From Zea mays (lineage: Eukaryota; Streptophyta; Magnoliopsida; Poales; Poaceae): a stretch of 64,000 nt of DNA. Positions 46,253 to 58,559 of this stretch are shown one piece after another. The stretch covers positions 180,083,825 to 180,147,824 of the forward strand of contig NC_050096.1 in assembly GCF_902167145.1 (NCBI RefSeq), in the 5' to 3' direction. Within the stretch, counting starts at the first letter, position 1; each line of letters begins with the position of its first letter. The notes below the pieces were generated by a model. The model saw only the letters and a program-made list of their open reading frames with translations. It searched no databases and had not been told where the DNA came from. A program made the translations under genes and the position numbers.

Positions 46253-47379
46253 ACTCTCGTACGTTAGCGTGCAAGAGACATATATTTCTAAAAAACCTGA
46301 TTCTAGCTATGGGTTGTGAGAAAGCTGCTGGGAGCTAACGACAGTGGAAAAGTTGAAAGCTAATTGGTAGAAATAACTGTCAACTATTGAAAGTGCATTC
46401 ATCCCTTTTGTGAGTTTTGGTGATTTGGATACCAACACATTTAAAGGTCTAACAAGTTTGCTAAGTGTTGAACAGGAAATTCAGTATGATGAACATACTT
46501 GAATAGTGTATAATGATCAGTGAACAAGGTTCAACACATGGTCAAATAACCAGTGATACAATGCAAATGGATATAATATGGTCTCTATATTGGTTTGAAT
46601 ATATGGACAAGTCCTGAGAAATCACTATGCATAAATATGATCATAATAGAGGTTGAAGTGATTAAGAGGATTGGTCAAGCCAAAGTGAATAAAATATGAG
46701 GAATCGTGAATTGGCTTGACCATATTACTATTAGTCCATATATGAATATATGAGAATCAGACTAGAGCTTGATTGATCTTAGCAGTTATATCTAGATCAC
46801 ATTCAAGCAAGGTTCACAATATTGAAGAAATGATTCTCTCAATGGATGCTCAATAGGATGTGACTCAAGAATGGCTTGATAGGGTGAAGATAGCAAGGAA
46901 AGGGCTTCGAGGAACTAAGCGAAGGTGAAGGCCAAGCGAAGGCTTGTAGACCGAGGTACCATGGCTAAGGTGAAGAAGCGAGTACTTGCACTAAGTCGAT
47001 AAACTAATCAGCTATAAAGAGTTACAACATGTTGATGCATCAGTAAGGTGTCTTGAAGCCATGATTTGAACTCATATATGGTGAAATGGCACAAGTCACA
47101 GGCTCGATTTGTGTTTGCTTCAAAAGGTGAGACAAAGATGTTTGTGATCCTTATCAAGCAACACCATGGAGAAATCACACTTGAGACACCAATGACTCAA
47201 GGAGTTTACTTAATTATATTTTATCTAACTTGAGTATAGGAATCATCGTACTATCAAGGGGGATCCATAAAGAAGGTTGGTGTTGGTACTAAAGCTCAAA
47301 ATCCTTGATCTAAAACTTCCATTCTACCCTTGTTTCACTTCAGTTTTCTCAAAATATGTGCAACAGTTTCAAAAATCGG

Positions 47380-47720
47380 TTCAACCGGAATTAAAACCGG
47401 TTCAACCGGTTTCTGCATTGTTTCCCTCTGTCATTGTCTGACCTGCCAGTCCGGCAGTCAGTCCTGTCAGAAAAAGTCGTGTGCAGATTTTTGGAAAAAC
47501 CGGTTCAACCGAATTTTGGCCCGGCTCAACCGGATTTGAAACCAGTTCAACCGAATTTTGGCCCGGCTCAACCGGATTTGCAACTAGTTCAACCGAATTT
47601 TGGTCCGGCTCAACCAAATTTGAGTCTGGTCCAGTCTCCGGCTGAGTCCGCCAGTGAACCGAAAACCCCCTGGTGGAATCCGGTTCAACCGGTTTTAGAA
47701 CCGGTTCAACCGTTTTTCAG
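47380..47720. repeat. CCGGTTCAACCGG-type repeat array
   Basis: Roughly a dozen copies of a TTCAACCGG/AATTTTGGCCCGG-containing unit, some forming the near-palindrome AACCGGTTCAACCGGTT, inside the solo LTR. Confidence 0.75.
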
Positions 47721-47816
47721 TCAGATTTCCCCAACGGTCACCAGCTTTTGGGGGCACCTTTATATACACCTCACACACTCTTCCCCACATAAGAGCACGC
47801 ACAAAAACTTCATTCC

Positions 47817-49124
47817 TGAAAGTCGCCTAGAGGGGGGGGTGAATAGGGCGAAACTGAAAATCTCAAAGTTAATCACAACTACAAGCCGGGTTAGCGTTAG
47901 AAATATAATTGAGTCCGCGAGAGAGGGCGCAAAACAAATCGCAAGCAAATAAGAGGTGTGACATGCGGATTTGTTTTACCGAGGTTCGGTTCTTGCGAAC
48001 CTACTCCCCGTTGAGGTGGTCACAAAGACCGGGTCTCTTTCAACCCTTTCCCTCTCTCAAACAGTCCCTCGGACCGAGCGAGCTTTTCTTCTCAATCACT
48101 TGGAACACAAAGTTCCCACAAGGACCACCACAAGATTGGTGTCTCTTGTCTCAATTACAAGTGAGTTTGATCGCAATGAAGAATCAAAGAAAGAAGAAAG
48201 CAATCCAAGCGCAAGAGCTCGAAAGAACACAAGCAAATCTCTCTCACTAGTCACTATGGCTTTGTGTGGAATTGGAGAGGATTTGATCACTTGGGTGTGT
48301 CTAGAATTGAATGCAAGAGCTCTTGTAAGTAGTTAGAAGGTGGAAAACTTGGATGACTTGAATGTGGGGTGGTTGGGGGTATTTATAGCCCCAACCACCA
48401 AACTAGCCGTTTGGTGGTGGCTGTCTGTTGTATGGCGCACCGGACAGTCCGGTGCACACCGGACATGTCCGGTGCGCCAGCCACGTCACCAAAGCCGTTG
48501 GGTTCCGATCGTTGGAGCTCTGTCTTCTGGGCCCGCCTGGATGTCCGGTGGCGCACCGGACATGTACTGTAGAGTGTCCGGTGCGCTAGTATGGGCGTGC
48601 CTGACTTCTGCGCGCGCTGGCGCGCATTCAATGCGCTGCAGGTAGCCGTTGGCGCCGAAGTATCCATTGCTTCGATGGCACACCGGACAGTCCGGTGTAC
48701 ACCGGACATGTCCGGTGAATTATAGCGGACTAGCCATTGTGGATTCCCGAAGTTGGCGAGTTCCTGAGGCGCCGTTGCTTGGAGCACCGGACACTGTCCG
48801 GTGTACACCGGACAGTCCGGTGAATTATAGCGGAGCGCCTCTGGATTTTCCCAAAGGTGACGAGTTTGACTGGGAGTCCTCTGGTGCACCGGACACTGTC
48901 CGGTGGCACACCGGACAGTCCGGTGCGCCAGACCAGAGGTGCCTTCGGTTGACCCTTTGCTCTTTTGTTGAACCCAATACTTTGTCTTTTTATTGGCTAA
49001 GTGTGAACCTTTGGCACCTGTATAACTTATACACTAGAGCAAACTAGTTAGTCCAATTATTTGTGTTGGGCAATTCAACCACCAAAATTATTTAGGAACT
49101 AGGTGTAAGCCTAATTCCCTTTCA
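47817..49124 (-). repeat. 3' LTR of the nested Sirevirus
   Basis: TGAAAG to CTTTCA. It is adjacent to the polypurine tract at 49125-49139 (minus-strand AAAAAGGGGGAGAT). The palindrome array at about 48438-48925 lies upstream of TATAAATA at 48380-48387. Confidence 0.92.
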
Positions 49125-49720
49125 ATCTCCCCCTTTTTGGTGATTGATGCCAACACAAACCAAAGCAAATATGGAAGTACATAATTGAACTAGCTTGCAT
49201 AATGTAAGTGCAAAAGGTTGCTTGGAATTGAGCCAATATAACTACTCATAAGATATGCATGGATTGTTTCTTTGTTTTTAACATTTTGGACCACGCTTGC
49301 ACCACATGTTTTGTTTTTGCAAATTCTTTTGTAAATCCTTTTCAAAGTTCTTTTGCAAATAGTCAAAGGTAAATGAATAAGATTTTGCAAAGCATTTTCA
49401 AGATTTGAAATTTTCTCCCCCTGTTTCAAATGCTTTTCCTTTGACTAAACAAAACTCCCCCTTAATGAAATCCTCCTCTTAGTGTTCAAGAGGGTTTTAA
49501 GATATCGATTTTGAAAATACTACTTTCTCCCCCTTTTAAACACAATAAGATACCATTTGAAATTTACCAATTGAAAATCATTAGTTTTTAAAACTAGGTG
49601 GTGGTGCGGTCCTTTTGCTTTGGGCTCAAACTTTCTCCCCCTTTGGCATGAATCGCCAAAAACGAAATCATTAGAGCCCTAGGAATTACTCTTTCCCCCT
49701 TTGGTCATAAATGAATGAGT
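49125..49720 (-). other. Multiple polypurine tracts upstream of the 3' LTR
   Basis: About six CTCCCCCT/CCCCCTTT tracts on the plus strand (49125, 49416, 49457, 49530, 49635, 49692), equal to GGGGGAG on the element strand. This is a Sirevirus trait, and the copy next to the LTR is the likely primer. Confidence 0.75.
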
Positions 49721-49921
49721 GAAGATTATACCAAAGACGAAGTGTTGCTTGGAGTGACGGCGAAGGATAAGTTACTGAGTGGAAGCCTTTGTCTTCGCCG
49801 AAGACTCTAATTCCTTTTCAATATACCTATGACTTGGTTTGAAAATAGACTTGAAAACACATTAGTCATAGCATATGAAAGAGACATGATCAAAGGTATA
49901 TAAAGGAGCTATGTGTGCAAA

Positions 49922-52900
49922 TCAACAAAAGAAATTCCTAGAGTCAAGAATATTTAGCTCATGCCTAAGTTTGTTAAAAGTTTGTTCATCAAGAGGCTTG
50001 GTAAAGATATCGGCTAACTGATCTCTAGTATTAATGTAAGAAATCTCGATATCTCCCTTTTGTTAGTGATCTCTTAAAAAGTGATACCGAATGGCTATGT
50101 GCTTAGTGTGGCTATGCTCAACGGGATTATCCTCCATGCGGATTGCACTCTCATTATCACATAGAAGAGGAACTTTGGTTAATTTGTAACCATAGTCCCT
50201 AAGGGTTTGCCTCGTCCAAAGTAGTTGCGCGCAACAATGTCCTGCGGCAATATACTCGGCTTCGGCGGTAGAAAGAGCAACCGAATTTTGCTTCTTTGAA
50301 GCCCAAGACACCAAGGATCGTCCCAAGAACTGGCAAGTCCCCGATGTGCTCTTTCTATTGATTTTACACCCTGCCCAATCGGCATCCGAATAACCAATCA
50401 AATCAAATGTGGATCCCCTAGGATACCAAAGCCCAAACTTAGGAGTATAAACCAAATATCTCAAGATTCGTTTTACGGCCGTAAGGTGAGCTTCCTTAGG
50501 GTCGGCTTGGAATCTTGCACACATGCATACGGAAAGCATAATATCCGGTCGAGATGCACATAAATATAGCAAAGAGCCTATCATCGACCGGTATACCTTT
50601 TGATCGACGGATTTACCTCCCTCGTCGAGGTCGAGATGCCCATTGGTTCCCATGGGTGTCTTGATGGGTTTGGCATCCTTCATCCCAAACTTGTTTAGAA
50701 TATCTTGAGTATACTTCGTTTGGCTTAAGAAGGTGCCCTCTTGGAGTTGCTTCACTTGAAATCCTAAGAAATACTTCAACTCCCCCATCATAGACATCTC
50801 GAACTTTTGTGTCATGATCCTACTAAACTCTTCACATGTAGACTCGTTAGTAGACCCAAATATAATATCATCAACATAAATTTGGCATACAAACAAGTCA
50901 TTTTCAAGAGTTTTAGTGAATAAAGTAGGATCGGCCTTGCCGACTTTGAATCCATTAGTGATAAGGAAATCCCTAAGGCATTCATACCATGCTCTTGGGG
51001 CTTGCTTAAGCCCATAAAGCGCCTTAGAGAGTTTATACACATGGTTAGGGTACTCACTATCTTCAAAGCCGGGAGGTTGCTCAACATAGACCTCTTCCTT
51101 GATTGGTCCATTGAGGAAGGCACTTTTCACGTCCATTTGGTAAAGCTTAAAGCCATGGTAAGTAGCATAGGCCAATAATATACGAATTGACTCAAGCCTA
51201 GCTACGGGTGCATAGGTTTCACCGAAATCCAAACCTTCGACTTGGGAGTATCCCTTGGCCACAAGTCGAACTTTGTTCCTTGTCACCACACCATGCTCAT
51301 CTTGCTTGTTGCGGAAAACCCATTTGGTTCCTACAACATTTTGGTTAGGACGTGGAACTAAATGCCATACCTCATTCCTAGTGAAGTTGTTGAGCTCCTC
51401 TTGCATCGCCACCACCCAATCCGAATCTTGAAGTGCTTCCTCTATCCTGTGGGGCTCAATAGAGGAAACAAACGAGTAATGCTCACAAAAATGTGCAACA
51501 CGAGATCTAGTGGTTACCCCCTTATGAATGTCGCCGAGGATGGTGTCGACGGGGTGATCTCGTTGGATTGCTTGGTGGACTCTTGGGTGTGGTGGTCTTT
51601 GTTCTTCATCCTCCTTGTCTTGATCATTTGCATCTCCCCCTTGATCATTGCCGTTATCTTGAGGTGGCTCATTTGCTTGATCTTCTCCTTCATCAACTTG
51701 AGCCTCATCCTCATTTTGAGTAGGTGGAGATGCTTGCGTGGAGGAGGATGGTTGATCTTGTGCATTTGGAGGCTCTTCGGATTCCTTAGGACACACATCC
51801 CCAATGGACATGTTCCTTAGCGCGATGCACAGAGCCTCTTCATCACCTATCTCATCAAGATCAACTTGCTCTACTTGAGAGCCGTTAGTCTCATCAAACA
51901 CAACGTCACAAGAAACTTCAACTTGTCTAGAGGACTTGTTAAAGACTCTATATGCCCTTGTGTTTGAGTCATATCCTAGTAAAAAGCCTTCTACAGTCTT
52001 AGGAGCAAATTTAGATTTTCTACCTCTTTTAACAAGTATAAAGCATTTGCTACCAAAGACTCTAAAATATGAAATATTGGGCTTTTTACCGGTGAGGAGT
52101 TCATAAGATGTCTTCTTGAGGATTCAGTGTAGATACAACCGGTTGATGGCGTAGCAAGCGGTGTTGACCGCCTCGGCCCAAAACCGATCCGAAGTCTTGT
52201 ACTCATCAAGCATGGTTCTTGCCATGTCCAATAAAGTTCTATTCTTCCTCTCCACTACACCATTTTGTTGTGGGGTGTAGGGAGAAGAGAACTCATGCTT
52301 GATGCCCTCCTCCTCAAGGAAGCCTTCAATTTGTGAGTTCTTGAACTCCGTCCCATTGTCGCTTCTAATTTTCTTGATCCTCAAGTCAAACTCATTTTGA
52401 GCCTGTCTCAATAATCCCTTTAAGGTCTCTTGGGTGTGAGATTTTTCCTGCAAAAAGAACACCCAAGTGAAGCGAGAATAATCATCCACAATTACTAGAC
52501 AGTACTTACTCCCGCCGATGCTTATGTAAGCAATCGGGCCGAATAGATCCATGTGTAGGAGCTCCAGTGGCCTGTCGGTTGTCATTATGTTTTTGTGTGG
52601 ATGATGGGCACCAACTTGCTTTCCTGCTTGGCATGCACTACAAATCCTGTCTTTCTCAAAATGAACATTTGTTAATCCTAAAATGTGCTCTCCCTTTAGA
52701 AGCTTATGAAGATTCTTCATCCCAACATGTGCTAGTCGGCGATGCCAGAGCCAGCCCATGTTAGTCTTAGCAATTAAGCAAGTGTCGAGTTCAGCTCTAT
52801 CAAAATTTACTAAGTATAGCTGACCCTCTAACACTCCCTTAAATTCTATTGAATCATCACTTCTTCTAAAGACAGTGACACCTACATCAGTGAATAGACA

Positions 52901-53164
52901 GTTGTAGCCCATTTTGCATAATTGAGATACAGAAAGCAAATTATAGTCTAAAGAATCTACAAGAAAAACATTGGAAATAGAATGGTCAAGAGATATAGCA
53001 ATTTTACCCAATCCTTTGACCAAACCTTGATTTCCATCCCCGAATGTGATAGCTCGTTGGGGATCTTGATTTTTCTCATAGGAGGAGAACATCTTCTTCT
53101 CCCCTGTCATGTGGTTTGTGCACCCGCTGTCGATGATCCAACTTGAGCCCCCGGATGCATAAAC
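49922..53164 (-). pseudogene. Sirevirus Pol: protease, integrase, RT, RNase H
   Basis: One frame with two internal stops (TGA 52124-52126, TAA 50063-50065). The protease active site DSGCTNHM is at about 53115. Integrase shows the H..H..C..C region (WHRRLAHVG...CSACQAGK) and catalytic residues in HMDLFGP, RSDNGTEF and VVERKN. RT carries [10 protein letters not shown] and YVDDIIFG (about 50878). RNase H has [11 protein letters not shown] and ends QLADIFTKPLDE before a natural TGA at 49922. An acidic hinge of about 100 residues lies between integrase and RT. All catalytic motifs survive, so inactivation rests on the stops. Confidence 0.88.
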
Positions 53165-55819
53165 CTACAAAACAATTTTAGTTCTTGACTTTAGGTATCC
53201 AAATGGTTTTGGGTCCTTTGGCATTAGACACAAGAACTTTGGGTACCCAAACACAAGTTTTTGACCCCTTGTGCTTGCCCCAACATATTTGGCAACTACT
53301 TTGTCGGATTTGTTAGTTAAAACATAAGATGCATCAAAGGTTTTGAATGAAAAACTATGTTCATTTGATGCACTAGGAGTTTTCCTTTTAGGCAACTTAG
53401 CACGGGTTGGTTGCCTAGAACTAGTTGTCTCACCCTTATACATAAATGCATGGTTAGGGCCAGAGTGAGACTTCCCAGAATGAATTCTCCTAATTTTGCT
53501 CTCAGGATAACCGGCAGGGTATAAAATGTAACTTTCGTTATCCTGAGGCATGGGAGCCTTGCCCTTAATAAAATTAGACAATTCTTTAGGAGGGGCATTA
53601 AGTTTGACATTGTCCCCCTTTTGGAAGCCAATACCATCCTTAATGCCAGGGCGTCTCCCACTATAGAGCATGCTTCTAGCAAATTTAATTTTTTCATTTT
53701 CTAAGTCATGCTCGGCAATTTTAGCATCTAATTTTGCTATATGATCATTTTGTTGTTTAATTAAAGTCATGTGATCATGTATAGCATTGATATCAACATC
53801 TCTACATCTAGTACAAATAGAAGTGTGCTCAACGATAGATGTAGAGGGTTTGCAAGATTTCAATTCTACAACCTTAGCATGTAATATATCATTTTTAGTT
53901 CTAAGGTCGGAAATTGTATCATTGCAAACATCTAATTTTTTAGCCTTAGCAAGCAATTTTTCATTTTCAATCCTAAGGCTAGCAAGAGACATGTTTAATT
54001 CTTCAATCTTAGCAAGCAAATCATCATTATCATTTCTAAGATTGGGAATTGAGACATTACAAGCAATAGAATCAACCTTAGCTAATAAATTAGAATTCTC
54101 ATTTCTAAGGTTGTCTATAGTCTCATGGCAAGTGCTTAGCTCACTAGATAATTTTTCACATTTTTCAACTTCTAGAGCATAAGCATTTTTAACTTTAACA
54201 TGCTTTTTGTTTTCCTTGATTAGGAAGTCCTCTTGGGAGTCCAAGAGATCATCCTTCTCATGGATGGCACTAATTAATTCATTTAATTTCTCTTTTTGTT
54301 GCATGTTTAAGTTGGCAAAAAGAGTACGCAAATTATCTTCCTCATCACTAGCATTATCATCACTAGAGGACTCATATCTAGTGGAGGATTTAAATTTAAC
54401 CTTCTTCTTTTTGCCGTCCTTTGCCATGAGGCACTTGTGGCCGACGTTGGGGAAGAGAAGTCCCTTGGTGACGGCGATGTTGGCGGCGTCCTCATCGTCG
54501 GAGGAGTCGCTAGAGCTTTCGTCGGAGTCCCACTCCCGACAAACATGGGCATCGCCGCCCTTCTTCTTGTAGTACCTCTTCTTCTCCTTTCTTCTTCCCT
54601 TCTTGTCATCACCCCTGTCACTAGAAATAGGACATTTAGCTATAAAGTGACCGGGCTTACCACATTTGTAACAAACCTTCTTGGAGCGGGGCTTGTAATC
54701 TTTCCCCCTCCTTTGTTTGAGGATTTGGCGGAAGCTCTTGATGACGAGCGCCATTTCCTCATTGTCGAGCTTGGAGGCGTCGATTGGTTGTCTACTTGAT
54801 GTAGACTCCTCCTTCTTCTCCTTCGTCGCCTTAAATGCGACCGGTTGTGCTTCGGACATGGAGGGGTCATCAAGCTCGTTGATCTTTCGTGAGCCCTTAA
54901 TCATAAATTCAAAGCTCACAAAATTCCCGATTACTTCCTCGGGAGTCATTAGTGTATATCTTGGATTACCATGAATTAATTGTACTTGAGTAGGGTTAAG
55001 GAAAATAAGAGATCTTAGAATAACCTTAACCACCTCGTGGTCATCCCACTTTTTGCTCCCGAGGTTGCACACTTGGTTTACCAAGGTTTTGAGCCGGTTG
55101 TACATGTCTTGTGGCTCCTCTCCTTGGCGTAGACGGAAGCGACCGAGCTCCCCCTCGATCGTTTCCCGTTTGGTGATCTTGGTGAGTTCATCACCCTCAT
55201 GCGCGGTTTTGAGTACGTCCCAAACTTCCTTGGTGCTCTTCAATCCTTGCACCTTGTTGTACTCCTCCCTACTTAGAGAGGCAAGGAGTATTGTTGTGTC
55301 TTGGGAGTTGAAGTGCTCGATTTGGGCCACCTCGTCCTCATCATAATCCTCATCCCCTATGGATGGTACCTGTGCTCCAAACTCAACAACATTCCATATA
55401 CTTTTGTGGAGTGAGGTTAGATAAAATTTCATTAAATCACTCCACCTAGCATAATCTTCACCGTCAAAGGTTGGCGGTTTGCCTAATGGAACGGAAAGTA
55501 ATGGAGTATGTCTAGAAGTACGAGGGTAATGTAAGGGGATCTTACTAAACTTCTTACGCTCATGGCGCTTCGAAGTTATGGAGGGCGCGTCGGAGCCGGA
55601 GGTAGAAGGTGATGAAGTGTCGGTCTCGTAGTAGACCACCTTCCTCATCTTCTTAATTTTGTCGCCACTCCGATGCGACTTGTGGGAAGAAGTCTTCTTT
55701 TCTTTCTTCTTCTCCTTCCCCTTCTCCTTGTTGCGGGACTCTCCCGATAGAGCTTTCTCGTTGCTTGTAGTAGGCTTTTCGCCGGTCTCCATCTCCTTCT
55801 TGGCGTGATCTCCCGACAT
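53165..55819 (-). pseudogene. Sirevirus Gag, separated from pol by a stop codon
   Basis: About 884 residues from ATG 55817-55819. A lysine/glutamate-rich start precedes the copia Gag core (PPTFDGEDYARWSDLMKFYL, EVWDVLKTAHEGDE, FRLRQGEEPQDMYNRLKTLV). It is followed by a CCHC knuckle CYKCGKPGHFIAKC near residue 390, a serine/aspartate stretch, and then about 200 residues of leucine-rich coiled coil with repeated LRNEN..LLAKV-like units. Long Gags with coiled coils are typical of Sireviruses, whose Gags have been reported to bind dynein light chain LC8-like proteins. The frame ends at TAG 53165-53167 and pol continues in the same frame. Confidence 0.88.
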
Positions 55820-55852
55820 CACTTCGAGCGGTTAGGCTCTAATGAAGCACCG

Positions 55853-55865
55853 GGCTCTGATACCA
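55853..55865 (-). other. Primer-binding site of the nested Sirevirus
   Basis: Minus-strand TGGTATCAGAGCC, two bases inside the 5' LTR; complementary to initiator methionine tRNA. Confidence 0.92.
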
Positions 55866-55867
55866 AT

Positions 55868-57177
55868 TGAAAGTCGCCTAGAGGGGGGGGGGTGAATAGG
55901 GCGAAACTGAAAATCTCAAAGTTAATCACAACTACAAGCCGGGTTAGCGTTAGAAATATAATTAAGTCCGCGAGAGAGGACGCAAAACAAATCGCAAGCA
56001 AATAAGAGGTGTGACACGCGGATTTGTTTTACCGAGGTTCGGTTCTTGCAAACCTACTCCCCGTTGAGGTGGTCACAAAGATCGGGTCTCTTTCAACCCT
56101 TTCCCTCTCTCAAACAGTCCCTCGAACCGAGCGAGCTTTTCTTCTCAATCACTTGGAACACAAAGTTCCCACAAGGACCACCGCAAGATTGGTGTCTCTT
56201 GTCTCAATTACAAGTGAGTTTGATCGCAATGAAGAATCAAAGAAAGAAGAAAGCAATCCAAGCGCAAGAGCTCCAAAGAACACAAGCAAATCTCTCTCAC
56301 TAGTCACTATGGCTTTGTGTGGAATTGGAGAAGATTTGATCACTTGGGTGTGTCTACAATTGAATGCAAGAGCTCTTGTAAGTAGTTAGAAGGTGGAAAA
56401 CTTGGATGACTTGAATGTGGGGTGGTTGGGGGTATTTATAGCCCCAACCACCAAACTAGCCGTTTGGTGGTGGCTGTCTGTCGTATGGCGCACCGGACAG
56501 TCCGGTGCACACCGGACATGTCCGGTGCGCCAGCCACGTCACCAAAGCCGTTGGGTTCCGATCGTTGGAGCTCTGTCTTCTGGGCCCGCCTGGATGTCCG
56601 GTGGCGCACCGGACATGTACTGTAGAGTGTCCGGTACGCTAGTATGGGCGTGCCTGACTTCTACGCGCGCTGGCGCGCATTCAATGCGCTGCAGGTAGCC
56701 GTTGGCGCCGAAGTATCTGTTGCTTCGATGGCACACCGGACAGTCCGGTGTACACCGGACATGTCCGGTGAATTATAGCGGACTAGCCGTTGTGGATTCC
56801 CGAAGCTGGCGAGTTCCTGAGGCGCCGTTGCTTGGAGCACCGGACACTGTTCGGTGTACACCGGACAGTCCGGTGAATTATAGCAGAGCGCCTCTGGATT
56901 TTCCCGAAGGTGACGAGTTTGACTGGGAGTCCTCTGGTGCACCGGACACTGTCCGGTGGCACACCGGACAGTCCGGTGCGCCAGACCAGAGGTGCCTTCG
57001 GTTGACCCTTTGCTCTTTTGTTGAACCCAATACTTTGTCTTTTTATTGGCTAAGTGTGAACCTTTGGCACCTGTATAACTTATACACTAGAGCACACTAG
57101 TTAGTCCAATTATTTGTGTTGGGCAATTCAACCACCAAAATTATTTAGGAACTAGGTGTAAGCCTAATTCCCTTTCA
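55868..57177 (-). repeat. 5' LTR of the nested Sirevirus
   Basis: Partner of 47817-49124. Its G-run is two bases longer. Confidence 0.92.
56433..56440 (-). promoter_or_regulatory. LTR TATA box downstream of a palindrome array
   Basis: Minus-strand TATAAATA within GGGGCTATAAATACCCCC. The array of CACCGGACAGTCCGGTG and CACCGGACATGTCCGGTG palindromes at about 56490-56980 is upstream in the transcription direction. Confidence 0.6.
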
Positions 57178-57923
57178 ATTCCCAACCTGAGAAACACCTC
57201 CCACTCTCTCTCACACACCTCTTGCCTCTCCCATTTCAAATCTTTGGAGAGAAATCTTTGAGTGAGATTGAAGAGCTATGATTTTGGTGCTTCATCTCTA
57301 AATCCTTCTTGCTCTTCTTGATTCGAGCTTTGGTACTACATCGAGTTCTTTGTGGATTCATTACTCTTAGAGCTTCTAGCTCCTAGACGACTAGGTGTCT
57401 CTTGTGAGTCTCCAAATCTCGTGGAAGACCACAAGAAAGTTTGTATTACCCGCTCGTTTGAGCAAAGATTAGTGTGTGGGCTTGACCTTTGTGGTCGGCA
57501 AAGGAAGGATTAGGGTTGAAAGAGACCCAGCTCTTTGTGGGTGCCTCAACGAGGAAGTAGGGCACCTTGGTGGTGTGATCGAACCTCAGGATAAATCTTG
57601 TGTATCTTGTGTTCTTGCTCATTGTGTTTGTTTGTGTTCTTCGTTCTCTCACCATTCCGTGAAAGATTTGTTTATATCTTTTTGGTGTGTGGATTTTGAG
57701 AAGTGCCCTTCTCAGATCTACTACTTTGAACCCTGTGGATCAACTAGAACATCTCATTTCCAAAGTTAACTAGGTGGATTTCGAGATCAATTCAGTTTTA
57801 TATCTCATTCTTTAGTTGAGCTCGTGCAAACCGGTTGAACCAGTTTTACCTAGTTCATTTCTAGTTTTTGTTGAAAAAGTTTTAACTTGCCTATTCACCC
57901 CCCTCTAGGCAACTTTCAACTAT

Positions 57924-58559
57924 ATATAGATTATGTAAGAGTATGGTCAATTTTGAAAGGTAAGTCAATTGAAGTGGAGATCTCAACGTTGATGTGATCC
58001 AATGCTTTGAACAAATGGTTCCTTACAGTCACTGCACCACTGCTCCCTTGGTTATCACTATGCCACACAGATGACCTCGTTAAAAAAGACTTATTCTGGC
58101 AAACACAATCACGAACAAAAACAAAAGCGGTAAAGACACAATCATCTGAATCAATAACCATATTGGGTTAAACAAACCAATGATTGATGATATTGTTCTT
58201 AACAAATTGAATCTAAGCTAAAACATTAATCCTAACTGTTCTCAAGCAATTAATTGTATTACTTTTTGTACCTTTTTTATTGCATTAGGAGCAGAGTTTT
58301 CCTAAATGGTTTTAGACAGCCATTTAAACCAGTCTAAACGATAAATGGAGGAACACCATGCAATTTAGGGCCTAGGTGGTCCTATAAACGGTTGACATGT
58401 TTAAACGATCAATGTTCGGTCTAAACGGCCTAAATGGAACAGTTCTACGTTGTTTAGCCTATTTATTGGGTCGTTTTCTTGATAAAGCCAAATTGTGGTG
58501 GGCTAAGCTGCACCGCCCTTATAAGTGTCAGGCCACCACATTGCCACGCGGGAACGCTT
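57924..58559. other. Intergenic DNA with hAT-like motifs at its end
   Basis: No gene. From about 58290 it carries TAAACGG/CCATTTAAAC-type motifs resembling hAT subterminal repeats. Similar motifs recur at 59320-59430, so an hAT remnant of about 1.15 kb may span 58290-59440. Ends and duplication are not defined. Confidence 0.3.

Larger units (their letters stand above)
47817..57177 (-). mobile_element. Nearly complete Sirevirus (9.36 kb)
   Basis: LTRs of 1308 and 1310 bp flank one minus-strand gag-pol frame. There is an exact 5-bp target duplication ATTCC (47812-47816, 57178-57182), a tRNA-iMet primer-binding site, and several polypurine tracts. By eye the LTRs differ at about 20-25 sites plus a G-run length change, so insertion was recent in evolutionary terms. 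Three in-frame stops (53165, 52124, 50063) make it non-autonomous now. It has no envelope-like ORF. Confidence 0.92.
46388..57918 (+). mobile_element. Solo LTR (about 2.17 kb) split by a nested Sirevirus
   Basis: Begins TGAAAGTGC and ends GGCAACTTTCA, with inverted TGAAAG/CTTTCA termini. It is flanked by an exact 5-bp duplication ACTAT (46383-46387 and 57919-57923). Taking out 47817-57177 and one ATTCC copy leaves a single LTR with no internal region, so the parent element was lost by LTR-LTR recombination. Orientation is inferred from the CCTATTCACCCCCCTCTAG end. A (A)CCGGTTCAACCGG array lies at 47380-47720. Confidence 0.85.

Noticed and set aside
45229..46267. ORFs of 60-130 aa within the CACTA element
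   Set aside because: Built from TTTGCCGAGTGC subterminal repeats; no transposase motifs.
54207..55346. Plus-strand ORFs opposite Sirevirus gag
   Set aside because: Antisense shadows of the 885-codon gag frame.
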